From contig NZ_LZHG01000001.1 of the NCBI RefSeq assembly GCF_001690355.1, positions 1 through 64,000 of the forward strand: a stretch of 64,000 nt of DNA, written 5' to 3'. Within the stretch, counting starts at the first letter, position 1. Each line of letters starts with the position of its first letter. The position numbers were made by a program, and so were the translations under genes. Positions 31,093-41,478 of this stretch are shown here, piece by piece. This stretch comes from Gilliamella sp. Choc4-2. Lineage in GTDB: Bacteria; Pseudomonadota; Gammaproteobacteria; Enterobacterales; Orbaceae. The notes beneath the pieces are model-generated. The model was not told where the DNA came from. It did not search any database and saw only the letters and a program-made list of their open reading frames with translations.

Positions 31093-33951
31093 TTATAGAT
31101 TTTTTATTGCAGTATACTGCTCTTGCAGTTTGGCTTTATCGTCAATATAACCTTGTTGTTTTTCTTTCTCTTTCGCTACTACTGCAGCCGGTGCTTTATC
31201 AACAAAGCTTGCGTTAGATAATTTGTTTTCAATACGAGAAATTTCGCTATTGATGCGTTCGATCTCTTTTTCTAAACGCACAAGTTCGTTTTCTTTATTG
31301 ATTAATCCTGCCATGGGAATAAGTAATTCAGCACCATCCACCAATTTAGTGACAGACAGTGGTCCTGTTTCGCCATCATCAAGTAAAACAATTTCGGATA
31401 ATCTTGCTAGTGATTCAATAAAGTTGATATTGTCACTGATAATTCGATGTACCGTTGGTAAGGCTTTTCGAATTAGTAGTTGCAATGGCTTACTTGGTGC
31501 AATATTCATTTCTGCACGAATATTTCGCACAGCAATTACCACATCTTTTATCCAATTAATATCAGCTACAGCTTCGTCATTTATATGTTGTTTATCAAAA
31601 TTAGGCATTGGTTGTAACATAATGGTGTCAGCCGTTATGTGCATTAATCCTTTTACATTTTGCCAAATTTCTTCCGTAATAAATGGAATAATTGGATGAG
31701 CAAGGCGCAATAAAGCTTCTAGCACCGTCACTAAAGTATGACGAGCAGCACGTTGCTGTGATTGTTTGCCATTGGCTAAAACCGATTTGGTTAGCTCTAA
31801 ATACCAGTCACAAAATTGGTTCCAAGTAAATTCATATAAAATATTTGCGGCTAAATCAAATCGATAGGTATCAAATGCTTCACGATAAGATTGAACGGTT
31901 TGATTAAATTCAGCTAAGATCCATTTATCTGCTAAAGAGTAATCAAAATCTCCCCCATTAAACCCACAATCATGCCCTTCTGTATTTATTAATACATAAC
32001 GGCTAGCATTCCAAAGTTTGTTACAAAAGTTTCGATATCCTTCTAATCGTTTTAGATCCCAATTAATATCTCGTCCTGTTGATGCTAAGGCAGCTAACGT
32101 GAAACGCAATGCATCAGTACCATGAGCTTCAATACCATTAGGAAACTGCTTTTGAGTTCGTTTAGCAATTTTTTCAGCTAATTGAGGTTGCATCATATTG
32201 CCAGTACGTTTTTCTAATAATGTGTGCAATGAAATACCATCAATCATATCTAAAGGATCAATCACGTTACCTTTAGATTTTGACATTTTTTGTCCTTCTT
32301 CATCACGAATTAAGCCTGTAACATACACTGTTTTAAAAGGAACTTGTGGTTTACCTTGCTCATCTTTAATAAAATGCATGGTCATCATGATCATTCGGGC
32401 AACCCAGAAGAAAATGATATCAAAGCCGGTCACTAGTACATTCGTTGGATGGAACGTGGCTAATTCGTCAGTATTTTCCGGCCAACCTAACGTTGAGAAT
32501 GTCCAAAGTGCAGATGAAAACCAAGTATCAAGTACATCTTCATCTTGCTCTAACTCAATATCGTTCGACAAATTATTTTCACGTCGTACCTCAGCTTCGT
32601 CACGACCAACATAAACATTACCTTGTTTATCATACCAAGCAGGAATACGATGCCCCCACCATAATTGACGTGAAATACACCAATCTTGAATATCATTCAT
32701 CCAAGAAAAATACATGTTTTCATACTGTTTTGGTACAAATTGGATATCACCATTTTTTACAGCATCGATCGCAGGCTCTGCAAGTACTTTTGCACGTACA
32801 TACCATTGATCTGTTAGCATAGGTTCGATCACAACACCACCACGATCACCATAAGGGACAGTTAAATCATGAGGTTCAATCTTTTCTAAAATACCAAGTG
32901 ATTCACATGCAAAAACCACAGCTTTACGAGCAGCAAAACGTTCTAGGTTTTGAAATTGCTCTGGAATAGTGGGTTCATAAGCATCACTTGGTTCACCATT
33001 AGTATCAAACACTTCAGCTTGCTGACGAATATCACCATCAAAAGTAAATATGTTGATCATCGGTAATTGATGACGTCGCCCAACTTCGTAATCATTAAAA
33101 TCGTGTGCAGGGGTGATTTTTACGCACCCTGTACCTTTGGTCATATCGGCATGTTCATCACCAACAATTGGAATCCGGCGATTCACAAATGGCAATATTA
33201 CAAATTGACCAATCAGATCTTTATAGCGTGGATCTTCAGGATTAACCGCAACTCCAGTATCGCCAAATAAGGTTTCAGGACGAGTGGTTGCAACAACTAA
33301 ATAATCTTTACCCTCGGCTGTTTTGACTCCATCAGCTAATGGATAACGCAAATGCCACATTGAGCCTTTAACTTCTCGGTTTTCAACCTCTAGATCTGAG
33401 ATCGCCGTACGTAATTTAGGATCCCAATTAACTAAACGTTTGCCGCGATAGATGAGGTTTTCTTGATATAGTCGAACAAAAACTTCTTTTACTGCGTTTG
33501 ATAAACCTTCATCCATTGTGAATCGTTCACGATCCCAATCGACCGAATCCCCTAAACGACGCATCTGTTTTGTGATGCTACCACCTGATTCAGCTTTCCA
33601 TTGCCAAATCTTGTCAATAAAAGCATCTCGACCATAATCATGGCGAGTTTTGTTTTCTTCTGCGCCAATTTTACGCTCTACTACCATTTGCGTTGCAATA
33701 CCCGCATGATCGGTTCCGGATTGCCAAAGGGTATTATGCCCCTGCATACGATGATAACGAATCAAGGCATCCATAATTGTTTGTTGGAAAGCATGCCCCA
33801 TATGTAAACTACCAGTTACATTCGGCGGAGGAATAGCAATACAGTAACTTGGCTGAGATTTATCGCCATTGGGTTTGAAATAACCACTTTCTTCCCAATG
33901 TTTATAAATAGGTTGTTCAATTTCGTGTGGATTATAAGTCGTATTTTTCAT
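31093..33951 (-). CDS. valS: Valyl-tRNA synthetase
   Basis: A class I aminoacyl-tRNA synthetase, 952 residues (E. coli 951). Seen: the HIGH box [14 protein letters not shown] (42-55), the editing-domain sequence [35 protein letters not shown], and the KMSKS box [14 protein letters not shown]. It ends with the C-terminal coiled coil (from about 885, [19 protein letters not shown]) that contacts the tRNA. It is the last gene of the pepA-holC-valS group on the minus strand, as in E. coli, 151 bases after holC. Confidence 0.97.
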   Translation of the reverse strand: MKNTTYNPHEIEQPIYKHWEESGYFKPNGDKSQPSYCIAIPPPNVTGSLHMGHAFQQTIMDALIRYHRMQGHNTLWQSGTDHAGIATQMVVERKIGAEENKTRHDYGRDAFIDKIWQWKAESGGSITKQMRRLGDSVDWDRERFTMDEGLSNAVKEVFVRLYQENLIYRGKRLVNWDPKLRTAISDLEVENREVKGSMWHLRYPLADGVKTAEGKDYLVVATTRPETLFGDTGVAVNPEDPRYKDLIGQFVILPFVNRRIPIVGDEHADMTKGTGCVKITPAHDFNDYEVGRRHQLPMINIFTFDGDIRQQAEVFDTNGEPSDAYEPTIPEQFQNLERFAARKAVVFACESLGILEKIEPHDLTVPYGDRGGVVIEPMLTDQWYVRAKVLAEPAIDAVKNGDIQFVPKQYENMYFSWMNDIQDWCISRQLWWGHRIPAWYDKQGNVYVGRDEAEVRRENNLSNDIELEQDEDVLDTWFSSALWTFSTLGWPENTDELATFHPTNVLVTGFDIIFFWVARMIMMTMHFIKDEQGKPQVPFKTVYVTGLIRDEEGQKMSKSKGNVIDPLDMIDGISLHTLLEKRTGNMMQPQLAEKIAKRTQKQFPNGIEAHGTDALRFTLAALASTGRDINWDLKRLEGYRNFCNKLWNASRYVLINTEGHDCGFNGGDFDYSLADKWILAEFNQTVQSYREAFDTYRFDLAANILYEFTWNQFCDWYLELTKSVLANGKQSQQRAARHTLVTVLEALLRLAHPIIPFITEEIWQNVKGLMHITADTIMLQPMPNFDKQHINDEAVADINWIKDVVIAVRNIRAEMNIAPSKPLQLLIRKALPTVHRIISDNINFIESLARLSEIVLLDDGETGPLSVTKLVDGAELLIPMAGLINKENELVRLEKEIERINSEISRIENKLSNASFVDKAPAAVVAKEKEKQQGYIDDKAKLQEQYTAIKNL

Positions 33952-34102
33952 AATTAATGCATAAATCCTGATTTAGGGCATAAAAATACTTCCTATTCTA
34001 CAGTAAAATAGAAAAACAATAAATTGGCAGAACAATAAACTAGATACATTTGATCCCTTTTAAAAAAACTTTTATCTAAAATTTTATTGATAATTTTTAA
34101 AC

Positions 34103-34558
34103 CTATCTACATAAAGTAGGAATAGTTTTAAGGTTAAAACCTGCGTCTTTATAAGACATATATCTAATTCTAGCTAGCAATTTCAATCGTTCATTAACGG
34201 GTACAAAATCTATTATGTCACGATAAACACCTGCAAATTCAGGAAATTGCTCTTGTAAATTAATTAATAATTGACGAGTACCACTACTACGCCTCGCCGG
34301 CCAACTAATTTCTATTGGGGAGCCTCCTTTCATGCCTTCACCAGCTAAATTATGTGGAACAAAATTTTCAGTATCTAATTGCCAAAGATATTCATCTATT
34401 CGTTCTGCTTGAGTTTGATCTTGACAAGCAACCAATACTCGCAATTTGTTTTGCCAAGCCTCAACAATTTTTTCACAAGCGAGTTTTTCATAAAATAACA
34501 TGCCTAATTCACTCGCTTCCGTCTGGTTTTCTAATAGGTAGAAAATCACTTTTTTCAT
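34103..34558 (-). CDS. holC: DNA polymerase III chi subunit
   Basis: A 151-residue clamp-loader accessory subunit that links the polymerase III holoenzyme to single-strand-binding protein. It resembles E. coli chi (147 residues) along its length: MKKVIFYLLENQ, ACEKIVEAWQNKLRVLVACQDQTQAERIDEYLWQ, FVPHNLAGEG and SWPARRSSGTRQLLINLQ. It lies 14 bases downstream of pepA and upstream of valS, the conserved order. Confidence 0.94.
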   Translation of the reverse strand: MKKVIFYLLENQTEASELGMLFYEKLACEKIVEAWQNKLRVLVACQDQTQAERIDEYLWQLDTENFVPHNLAGEGMKGGSPIEISWPARRSSGTRQLLINLQEQFPEFAGVYRDIIDFVPVNERLKLLARIRYMSYKDAGFNLKTIPTLCR

Positions 34559-34572
34559 AGAATGTAAGCTCG

Positions 34573-36057
34573 CTAATTACTTTCAAGTAAATATTGAATC
34601 AACATTGCAACTGGGCGCCCAGTAGCCCCCTTTTTTGCTCCTGATTGCCAAGCTGTGCCTGCAATGTCTAAATGAGCCCACGGATATTTTTCTGTAAACC
34701 GTGATAGGAAACAAGCAGCGGTTATCGTACCACCATCACGGCCCCCTGCATTAACAATATCAGCACAACTTGATTTAATTTGTTCTTGAAAATCATTATC
34801 TATCGGTAACGCCCATGCTTTATCGCCCGCCTTATTCGATGATAAAATTAGCTGTGCAACTAATTTTTCATTGTTACCCATTACTCCAGTATAATGGTGA
34901 CCAAGTGCAACAATGCAGGCTCCTGTTAACGTAGCTATATCAATCACAATTTTAGGATTGTAACGTTCAACATAAGTCAACACATCACATAAAACTAAAC
35001 GACCTTCGGCATCAGTATTAATGACCTCAACGGTTATGCCAGACATTGTCGTTAAAATATCACCTGGTCTATAAGCATTACCATTTGGCATATTTTCGCA
35101 CCCGGCCATAATTCCGACTACATTAATAGGTAACTCTAATTCGGCGACAGCTTTCATAACCCCATACACTGTTGCTGCACCACACATATCATACTTCATT
35201 TCATCCATGCTTGCAGAAGGCTTAATTGAGATTCCACCAGAATCAAAGGTTAATCCTTTGCCAACTAATACATAAGGTTGAGCATTTTTTTCTTTGGCAC
35301 CTTTGTATTCAATAACTGTCATAATTGATTCATTCTGTGAACCACGTCCGACAGCTAAATAAGCATTCATATTGAGTTTAGTTAGCTCTTTTTCCCCTAA
35401 ACAAGAAACTTTTAAAGAAGAGTGACGTTTTCCAAGTTGCTTACCTTGATCTGCCAAATATTGAGCATTGCAAATATTTGAAGGCATATTAGCTAAAGTT
35501 TTAGTCGATTCAACAGCGTTTGCAATAATTTGACCCTGCGCCAAATTATTACTTACAGTATCAACTAATTTTGGATCGTTATATAATAAAGCAATGTTAT
35601 TTAAACTTAATCCAATTGTTTTATTTGATTTAAATTCATCAAAGCGATAAGTTATCTCGCTTACAATTTGTGGAAGTTGCTTAGCTACCTCATCACTTAT
35701 TGATGAATTAATGGTTAAAAGATCCCAGGAAATAGTTTTAATTTTTTTGGCAATCACTTCATTAATAACCGTTTGTATCAATTTTTTAGATTTGCTTAAA
35801 TCAAATTCCTTGAATTTACCACAACCTACAAATAATATCTTTTGCCTTAAATTATTCATGTATGGATATAGCAAAGTTGTTTGTCCTAATTCACCACTTA
35901 TATCACCTGATTTGATTAATTGAGTTATCATTCCCTTAGTAAATTGATCTAAATCTTTTACAAAAGCTGATTGTTCTTTTTCTGAACTTATTGAAATAAC
36001 TAAACATTCATTTTTTAGTTTGGTTATAATATCACTGTTTTTAATTAAAAATTTCAT
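34573..36057 (-). CDS. pepA: Leucyl aminopeptidase PepA
   Basis: An M17 cytosol aminopeptidase with two metals, 494 residues (E. coli 503). Seen: LVGKGLTFDSGGISIKPSASM with the metal lysine/aspartate, MKYDMCGAATVYGVM, and the signature NTDAEGRLVLCDVLTYV. In E. coli PepA is also a DNA-binding protein used by XerCD at cer sites and in carAB control. The N-terminal domain here is more diverged than the catalytic part. It is first gene of the pepA-holC-valS group and divergent from lptF with 144 bases between starts. Confidence 0.95.
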   Translation of the reverse strand: MKFLIKNSDIITKLKNECLVISISSEKEQSAFVKDLDQFTKGMITQLIKSGDISGELGQTTLLYPYMNNLRQKILFVGCGKFKEFDLSKSKKLIQTVINEVIAKKIKTISWDLLTINSSISDEVAKQLPQIVSEITYRFDEFKSNKTIGLSLNNIALLYNDPKLVDTVSNNLAQGQIIANAVESTKTLANMPSNICNAQYLADQGKQLGKRHSSLKVSCLGEKELTKLNMNAYLAVGRGSQNESIMTVIEYKGAKEKNAQPYVLVGKGLTFDSGGISIKPSASMDEMKYDMCGAATVYGVMKAVAELELPINVVGIMAGCENMPNGNAYRPGDILTTMSGITVEVINTDAEGRLVLCDVLTYVERYNPKIVIDIATLTGACIVALGHHYTGVMGNNEKLVAQLILSSNKAGDKAWALPIDNDFQEQIKSSCADIVNAGGRDGGTITAACFLSRFTEKYPWAHLDIAGTAWQSGAKKGATGRPVAMLIQYLLESN

Positions 36058-36201
36058 AAAACTTCTCTTGTAAAATATGGGATAAATACTGATATTCTAT
36101 CGATTCATTATGGGATAGCAACAAAAAAGATAACTAAACCGATTAATTCAGTTTATAATAGTTCAATTTTATAAAACATTAATTTTGCAGATAGGTTAAA
36201 T

Positions 36202-37305
36202 GTGATAATTCGACGATATTTAGTTAAAGAGACATTGAAAACTCAAGGTGCAATTCTTTTCATCTTACTATTAATTTTCTTTTCTCAAAAGCTAATTAAA
36301 ATTCTATCGAGCGCCATTGAAGGGAATATACCTCGTGATTTAATTATGCCATTGCTCGTCTTGGGTATTTCTAATATAGCAGATCTTATTTTACCGCTAA
36401 GTCTTTTTTTAAGTGTATTAGTTACTTTTGGGCGACTTTACTCTGATAGTGAAATGGTTGCCATGCATGCATGTGGAGTGAAAAAAAATATCGCCTATCA
36501 AGTTGTTTTTTTACTTTGCATTTTTACTTGTATATTAACAATGATAAATACACTTTGGTTTGGACCATGGTCTAACGTCAAACAAGGGCAATTAATTGAA
36601 AATGCAAAAATTAATCCAAGTTTAACAGGTTTATTAGAAGGACAGTTTCAACAAACACCTGACGGTAATTCCGTAATCTATATAGGAAATGTTAATAATA
36701 ACAATCTTGAAAAGATTTTCATTGTACAAACTAATCCTAAAAATAATTTAAGACCATCAATAATTGTAGCGAATAAAGGTAAAACAGGAAGTGATAAAGA
36801 CGGTAACCAAACAATCACATTAGAAAATGCTAATCGTTACGAAGGTACTACACAATTAAAAGATTTTCGGATATCAAACTTCCATAATTATTTAGGCATA
36901 ATAAAACCCAAAGAATTAGAGAATTATGACGATGAAGAAAAATTAGATGCCCAGCAACTTGGACTATTTGACTTATACAATATCCGATCATCAAAAACTA
37001 AAGCAGAATTTTATTGGCGATTAACGCTGATGATTTCAGTACCTTTAATGGCTTTTCTTGTAATTCCTTTAAGTGTTTCAAATCCGAGACAAGGAAGGCT
37101 TACCCAAATACTCCCTGCTTTACTACTTTATTTGATCTATTTTTTACTATCGAGTTCAATAAAAGGAAGTGCAGGAAAAGGACATATAAATCCAGAACCT
37201 TGGTTTTATATCATTAATACAGTATATTTTATTATTGCGTTATTTTTAAATTGCTGGGATAACTTGTTTATACGTAAACTTCGTCTTAAATATTTAGCAT
37301 CATAA
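36202..37305 (+). CDS. lptF: LPS export ABC transporter permease LptF
   Basis: One of two membrane subunits of the LptB2FG transporter that extracts lipopolysaccharide from the inner membrane. It has 367 residues (E. coli 366). Seen: the N-terminal IIRRYLVKETLKTQ, LPLSLFLSVLVTFGRLYSDSEMVAMHACGV (coupling helix to LptB), a periplasmic beta-jellyroll of about 130 residues, and RLTLMISVPLMAFLVIPLSVSNPRQGR. The start codon at 36202 reads GTG. It is followed 11 bases later by lptG. Confidence 0.95.
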   Translation: MIIRRYLVKETLKTQGAILFILLLIFFSQKLIKILSSAIEGNIPRDLIMPLLVLGISNIADLILPLSLFLSVLVTFGRLYSDSEMVAMHACGVKKNIAYQVVFLLCIFTCILTMINTLWFGPWSNVKQGQLIENAKINPSLTGLLEGQFQQTPDGNSVIYIGNVNNNNLEKIFIVQTNPKNNLRPSIIVANKGKTGSDKDGNQTITLENANRYEGTTQLKDFRISNFHNYLGIIKPKELENYDDEEKLDAQQLGLFDLYNIRSSKTKAEFYWRLTLMISVPLMAFLVIPLSVSNPRQGRLTQILPALLLYLIYFLLSSSIKGSAGKGHINPEPWFYIINTVYFIIALFLNCWDNLFIRKLRLKYLAS

Positions 37306-37316
37306 AGGGGAAAATT

Positions 37317-38381
37317 GTGTTTTCGATTTTAGATCGCTATATTGGTAAAACAATATTAAGTACCATTGGGTTATCACTTTTTTTACTAATTAGCTTATCA
37401 GGAATCATTCGTTTTATTGATCAGCTTCGAAAAATAAAGGGCGACTATGATGCATTTGCTGTAGGAATTTATACCACCTTAATGGCGCCCAAAGATTTAG
37501 AAACATTTTTCCCTATGGCTGGATTATTAGGTGCATTAATTGGATTAGGTTTACTGGCATCTCGCAGTGAACTTATTGTTATGGAAACATCTGGATTCAG
37601 TCGATTTAAAATTGCTAAAGCAGTGATGAAAACAGCTATTCCATTGGTTGTGATTACCATGGCAATTGGTGAATGGGTTGCCCCTGTAACGGAACAAGCT
37701 GCTCGAAATATGCGCTCTGAAAAACTTTATGGTAATTCATTAATGGCAGAGAAAGGAAGTTTGTGGGCAAGAGATGGAAATAACTACATCTATATAGGCC
37801 GCATCAATAATGATAATTCTATATCACATATTTTTATTTACACAGTCGAAAATAACAAATTACTTTCAATCACACATGCTGATTATGGCGTATATTCTAA
37901 TAATGAATGGACGTTGGCTCAGGTTGAAAAAAATGATCTAACAAACCCAAAACAAATAACTGGTACCAATTTAGTACTTATGAAGTGGCGTACCAATATC
38001 ACACCAGATAAATTAAGCATAGTTGCATTTGATCCTGATTCACTTTCTGCTAGTGGTCTTTATCAATACTCCAAATATTTACATAATTCAGGGCAAGATA
38101 CAAAATATTACGATTTACTTTTCTGGAAAAAAATAATTAAACCAATATCTGTAGCAGTAATGATGCTACTAGCATTATCTTTTATATTTGGACCTCTGCG
38201 CAGCGTATCTATGGGTGTTAGAGTCATTACCGGTATAAGTTTTGGTTTTCTATTCTATATTACAGACAATCTCCTTGCACAAATAAGTATTGTAATTGGA
38301 CTTTATCCATTAATTGGCTCATTATTAACTAGCATTGTATTTTTAATGATTTGTTATGTTTTATTTAAAAAAAAGAATTAA
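37317..38381 (+). CDS. lptG: LPS export ABC transporter permease LptG
   Basis: Partner of LptF, 354 residues (E. coli 360), six transmembrane helices with a periplasmic jellyroll between helices 3 and 4. Seen: LDRYIGKTILSTIG at the start, FPMAGLLGALIGLGLLASRSELIVMETSGFSRFKI with the LptB coupling helix, and FIFGPLRSVSMGVRVITGISFGFLFYI. It starts with GTG at 37317 after AGGGGAAAA and forms an operon with lptF. Confidence 0.95.
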   Translation: MFSILDRYIGKTILSTIGLSLFLLISLSGIIRFIDQLRKIKGDYDAFAVGIYTTLMAPKDLETFFPMAGLLGALIGLGLLASRSELIVMETSGFSRFKIAKAVMKTAIPLVVITMAIGEWVAPVTEQAARNMRSEKLYGNSLMAEKGSLWARDGNNYIYIGRINNDNSISHIFIYTVENNKLLSITHADYGVYSNNEWTLAQVEKNDLTNPKQITGTNLVLMKWRTNITPDKLSIVAFDPDSLSASGLYQYSKYLHNSGQDTKYYDLLFWKKIIKPISVAVMMLLALSFIFGPLRSVSMGVRVITGISFGFLFYITDNLLAQISIVIGLYPLIGSLLTSIVFLMICYVLFKKKN

Positions 38382-38490
38382 CTCGTACGAATTGTTAAAT
38401 ACTGCAAGTTAGGTATGAAAAACCCCAAAATTCATTTTTATTTTATAAATGAACAAATAAACATAAATAATTGAAGACCTTTTTTCTAAG

Positions 38491-38517
38491 CCCTATTATT
38501 CATACTAAATAATAGGG
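38491..38517. terminator. Hairpin between convergent lptG and msrB
   Basis: Stem CCCTATTATT (38491-38500) / AATAATAGGG (38508-38517) with a seven-base loop, followed by TGTTTTAATT. The T run is short, so strength is uncertain. Confidence 0.55.
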
Positions 38518-38529
38518 TGTTTTAATTAG

Positions 38530-38973
38530 CTAAGCTTTCTTAAAAAGTTTTAAATATTGCCCATATCCTTCTGCTTTAAGATCATCTTTAGGTATAAAGC
38601 GTAACGCTGCTGAGTTTATACAGTAGCGTAATCCACCTAATGTTTTTGGTCCATCATGAAAAACATGACCAAGATGGGAATCAGAAGTTACTGAGCGAAC
38701 TTCAATACGATGCATTCCATAGCTATTATCTTTTTTTTCAACAATAGAGTGTTTACCAATAGGTTTAGCGAAACTAGGCCAACCACACCCTGAATCAAAT
38801 TTATCTAATGAAGTAAACAATGGTTCACCAGAAACGATATCAACATAAAGCCCTTCTTGATAATTGTCGTTGAACTCATTATCAAATGGTGGTTCAGTTC
38901 CATTATGCTGCGTTACATGATATTGCATAGGCGTTAACGTTGAAAGTACTTTTTCTTTCATTAATTTATTCAT
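38530..38973 (-). CDS. msrB: Peptide-methionine (R)-S-oxide reductase
   Basis: Reduces the R epimer of methionine sulfoxide in proteins. It has 147 residues. Seen: [63 protein letters not shown] and the catalytic cysteine in [15 protein letters not shown]. The CxxC pairs that bind zinc in E. coli MsrB are absent, so this is the zinc-free form. From memory it resembles MsrB of Firmicutes more than that of enterobacteria. It is third of a minus-strand group msrA - cytochrome b561 - msrB, 54 bases after the cytochrome. Confidence 0.95.
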   Translation of the reverse strand: MNKLMKEKVLSTLTPMQYHVTQHNGTEPPFDNEFNDNYQEGLYVDIVSGEPLFTSLDKFDSGCGWPSFAKPIGKHSIVEKKDNSYGMHRIEVRSVTSDSHLGHVFHDGPKTLGGLRYCINSAALRFIPKDDLKAEGYGQYLKLFKKA

Positions 38974-39027
38974 AATCAGTAAAACCCTTTAAATTATTAA
39001 GATAATTAAAACGGCAAAATATCAAGT

Positions 39028-39546
39028 TTATAACATTGATTGTAGAACTTTATCTTTAAGAAAAAAGTAGTGATACATTGCCCCTATAACATGCAAAAGC
39101 AATAAAATCATAAAAATAAAAGAGGTTAAAATATGAGTATTGTAAAAAAATGTATAAAACTTATTAGGCATACCAATTGCAGGAATTGAAATAACACCAA
39201 ATACATTAAAGTCACGGCTACTCATCAAATATCCTGAAATAGGGACAATTAAAAGAAAAATGTAAATAAATCCTTGGACTGATTTTGACAATATTTTTAG
39301 TAATCTATTATCATTAGATAATAGATTCGGAGAACTTTCGAATTTTACGACAAGTATTCGCCATACGGTTAATACCACGATAACTATCCCAAAAGATTTA
39401 TGTAGTAAATAAATATTAGGCATTCCCCCCAAATAATATGACATGCTTCCTTTAAATGCTATCAGTAAAAAAGTCATTAAAACACATATCGCTGATAACC
39501 AATGAATCCATTTTTGTTTTACAGAATATTGTGGATAATTTTGCAT
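39028..39546 (-). CDS. Cytochrome b561-family membrane protein
   Basis: A 172-residue, four-helix b-type cytochrome. Histidines that could ligate two hemes are visible: KQKWIHWLSAICVLM, YLLHKSFGIVIVV, and NTHILTSFIFMILLLLHVIGAMYHYFFLKD at the end. Relatives (CybB/YceJ type) pass electrons from the quinone pool or superoxide. Its ATG overlaps the msrA stop (TAATG), so translation is coupled. That position suggests it serves the methionine sulfoxide reductases or the same oxidative-stress response. This link is inferred. It has no periplasmic MsrP partner in the window. Confidence 0.88.
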   Translation of the reverse strand: MQNYPQYSVKQKWIHWLSAICVLMTFLLIAFKGSMSYYLGGMPNIYLLHKSFGIVIVVLTVWRILVVKFESSPNLLSNDNRLLKILSKSVQGFIYIFLLIVPISGYLMSSRDFNVFGVISIPAIGMPNKFYTFFYNTHILTSFIFMILLLLHVIGAMYHYFFLKDKVLQSML

Positions 39547-40097
39547 TATTTATTTACCTTAGATGAATTTTTGTCCTGCCAGTGCGTCGATATAAAATGA
39601 GCTCGGCCTGATAATTGATAATAACGATTATAGTGTTCAGGTTGCTTTTTATAATAGTCTTGATGATAATCTTCTGCTGAGTAAAATTCAACAGCGGGCT
39701 CAATATCCACTGTTATTGGATTAGCAAATCGATTACTTGCTTCAAGTGCACGCAAAGATATTAATGCTTGTTGGTGTTGAGATTTATTATGATAAAAAAT
39801 AGCCGGACGATAAGAATCGCCACGATCGGCAAATTGTCCTCTTTTATCTGTAGGATCTATCTGTTGCCAAAAAACATCAAGTAATTTTTGATAACTTATT
39901 TTAGATGGATCAAAAGTTATTTGAATAGCTTCAGTATGCCCTGTATTTCCCTGACAAACTTGTTGATAAGTAGGATTAGCAACATGTCCTCCAGTGTACC
40001 CCGAAATAACACGAATAACACCATCATACTGATCAAATGGTTTAACCATACACCAAAAACAACCACCAGCAAATGTTGCTTGTTCATATTGTTGCAT
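39546..40097 (-). CDS. msrA: Peptide-methionine (S)-S-oxide reductase
   Basis: Reduces the S epimer of methionine sulfoxide. I use the ATG at 40097 ([12 protein letters not shown]), with GGAG upstream, giving 183 residues. Seen: the catalytic cysteine in [54 protein letters not shown] and [21 protein letters not shown]. The CFWCM variant and overall sequence look, from memory, closer to Firmicute MsrA than E. coli MsrA. There is no signal peptide. It heads the msrA-cytochrome-msrB operon. Confidence 0.94.
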   Translation of the reverse strand: MQQYEQATFAGGCFWCMVKPFDQYDGVIRVISGYTGGHVANPTYQQVCQGNTGHTEAIQITFDPSKISYQKLLDVFWQQIDPTDKRGQFADRGDSYRPAIFYHNKSQHQQALISLRALEASNRFANPITVDIEPAVEFYSAEDYHQDYYKKQPEHYNRYYQLSGRAHFISTHWQDKNSSKVNK

Positions 40098-40263
40098 AAC
40101 TATCTCCGCTAAATAATACAAAATAGATATGTTGATTACATCGATATATTATCATTCAACTTACATTAACATTCATACAAATTAATAATAGCCAAACCAT
40201 GGCTTGAAAAAGATTTAAAAAACCATATCTAAAAAGCTACGTTACTATCATAGGGGTTACATT

Positions 40264-40536
40264 ATGGCTAATGGCTGGGCATCAGATGATGCCGTAAATC
40301 AACAAATAGAAGGTACAATTTCTGACGCTATCGAAAATGCTAGACGCCAATTAAAACAAGGTGTTAATAGTGCTAATTTTTGTATTGAATGTGGTGAAAT
40401 CATCCCTGAAGCAAGAAGGCATGTATTGCCTGGTGTCCAGTTTTGCTTCACCTGTCAACAAGAAATTGATAAGCAAATAGCAAAGGCAGCAGTCTTATAT
40501 AATCGTCGGGGCAGTAAAGACAGCCAGCTTAGGTAA
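40264..40536 (+). CDS. ybiI: DksA/TraR-family zinc-finger protein, YbiI-like
   Basis: A 90-residue protein with the C4 zinc finger CIECGEIIPEARRHVLPGVQFCFTC (C-x2-C-x17-C-x2-C) and the YbiI hallmarks MANGWASDDAVNQQIEGTI at the start and YNRRGSKDSQLR at the end. It lacks the long coiled coil of DksA. E. coli YbiI has 88 residues and nearly the same ends. It may bind RNA polymerase like DksA, but its function is not established. It is monocistronic and preceded by AGGGG-type spacing (AGGGGTTACATT). Confidence 0.93.
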   Translation: MANGWASDDAVNQQIEGTISDAIENARRQLKQGVNSANFCIECGEIIPEARRHVLPGVQFCFTCQQEIDKQIAKAAVLYNRRGSKDSQLR

Positions 40537-40845
40537 CAACACCATATATTTGCTAAATTAATTACTCTTCCATAATTTACAAAATTGTATCAATAATTTA
40601 CAAAATTGTATCAATTTATAGAATTAAAACTCTAATTTCATTAATAACTAACATATTAAAAATTAGCAGTCTTACCGTTTTAACTTTAACTTTATTATAT
40701 GTAATTTAACTTTCAGTAACTAAAGCGTTACTCAACCTGATTACAAACTAAATATTCCAGTTCAAAATAAAAGTAACGCTCCGTTTTATTTTTTACAAAA
40801 TAATCAAAATGCAAGTATATCTATTATCCACTGAAAAAATTAAGA
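40537..40845. repeat. Convergent intergenic region with a 21-bp tandem repeat
   Basis: Two exact, adjacent copies of a 21-base unit occupy 40572-40592 and 40593-40613. Each contains TACAAAATTGTA, an interrupted palindrome (TACAA/TTGTA). The rest of the 309 bases is AT-rich and non-coding. It lies between the 3' ends of ybiI and the zinc-ribbon gene, so an operator role is unlikely; it could be an RNA end structure or a replication-slippage duplication. Confidence 0.6.
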
Positions 40846-41052
40846 TTATTTTTTATCTGGATGAGGGTCTTTAGCTGAATCACCTTGTCCTGTAACAATA
40901 TACCAACCATTCTTAATATGTGGTTTTTTATTATGATCTGGGCAAGGTGGTAAGGATTTTTTACTTTGATTTGAATAAATATAACCACAATCTGCACATT
41001 TATAAGTACCCGCTGAAACATCACTACCGTACGAAGCAAATTTTTGTACCAT
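40846..41052 (-). CDS. Small zinc-ribbon protein
   Basis: I start at the ATG at 41052, which has a strong site GGAGGAG upstream, instead of the longer hydrophobic extension; this gives 68 residues. It contains a rubredoxin-like knuckle YKCADCGYIY and a second cysteine in LPPCPDHNK, which with histidine could complete a metal site. NGWYIVTGQGDSAKDPHPDKK follows. Similar small zinc-ribbon proteins are widespread and uncharacterised. It is monocistronic. Confidence 0.75.
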   Translation of the reverse strand: MVQKFASYGSDVSAGTYKCADCGYIYSNQSKKSLPPCPDHNKKPHIKNGWYIVTGQGDSAKDPHPDKK

Positions 41053-41478
41053 TATAAGCTCCTCCAATAATTTTATATTAGCGATAAGCACCTTACTTAT
41101 CATTAATATATATAAACTGTGATTAAACAAAAATCAAGATTAGATTTCGTTAATTTACACTTTATAAAAAAGCAGTGAATAAAAGTTGATGATTATTAAC
41201 TATGCATGGTTTATACAGACTATATTAAATAGCTATATACAAATAAGACTTATATTGTCGATTTTCCAATCTAGATATATAGCGTATAATACAGTTTCCA
41301 ATTTTCGAAATATTAATATCTTTTATTAATAAAGTTATAATAAATCAATGATTCACGCTAAACTAAAACTCATACATATTGTTAACAAAAGTTACTAAAT
41401 ATTCTGAAGTTAATGCTTCAACTTACTACTACAGTAACAGCATGCAGATAAATAAAAATATTAACTAGGAGGTAGTGA
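41053..41478. other. AT-rich intergenic region upstream of the DUF421 gene
   Basis: 426 bases between two divergent genes. Both promoters must be here but no clear -35/-10 pair stands out. The only distinct signal is AGGAGG at 41467-41472, the ribosome-binding site of the DUF421 gene. Confidence 0.5.

Noticed and set aside
31223-31699. A 158-residue plus-strand ORF inside valS
   Set aside because: It lies entirely antisense to a conserved tRNA synthetase and has no family features; the same applies to long antisense frames inside topA, mgtA and yjgR.
40824-41039. A 71-residue ORF overlapping the zinc-ribbon gene
   Set aside because: It is on the same strand in a different frame, lacks the cysteine motif and has no ribosome-binding site; the 68-residue frame starting at 41052 has both.
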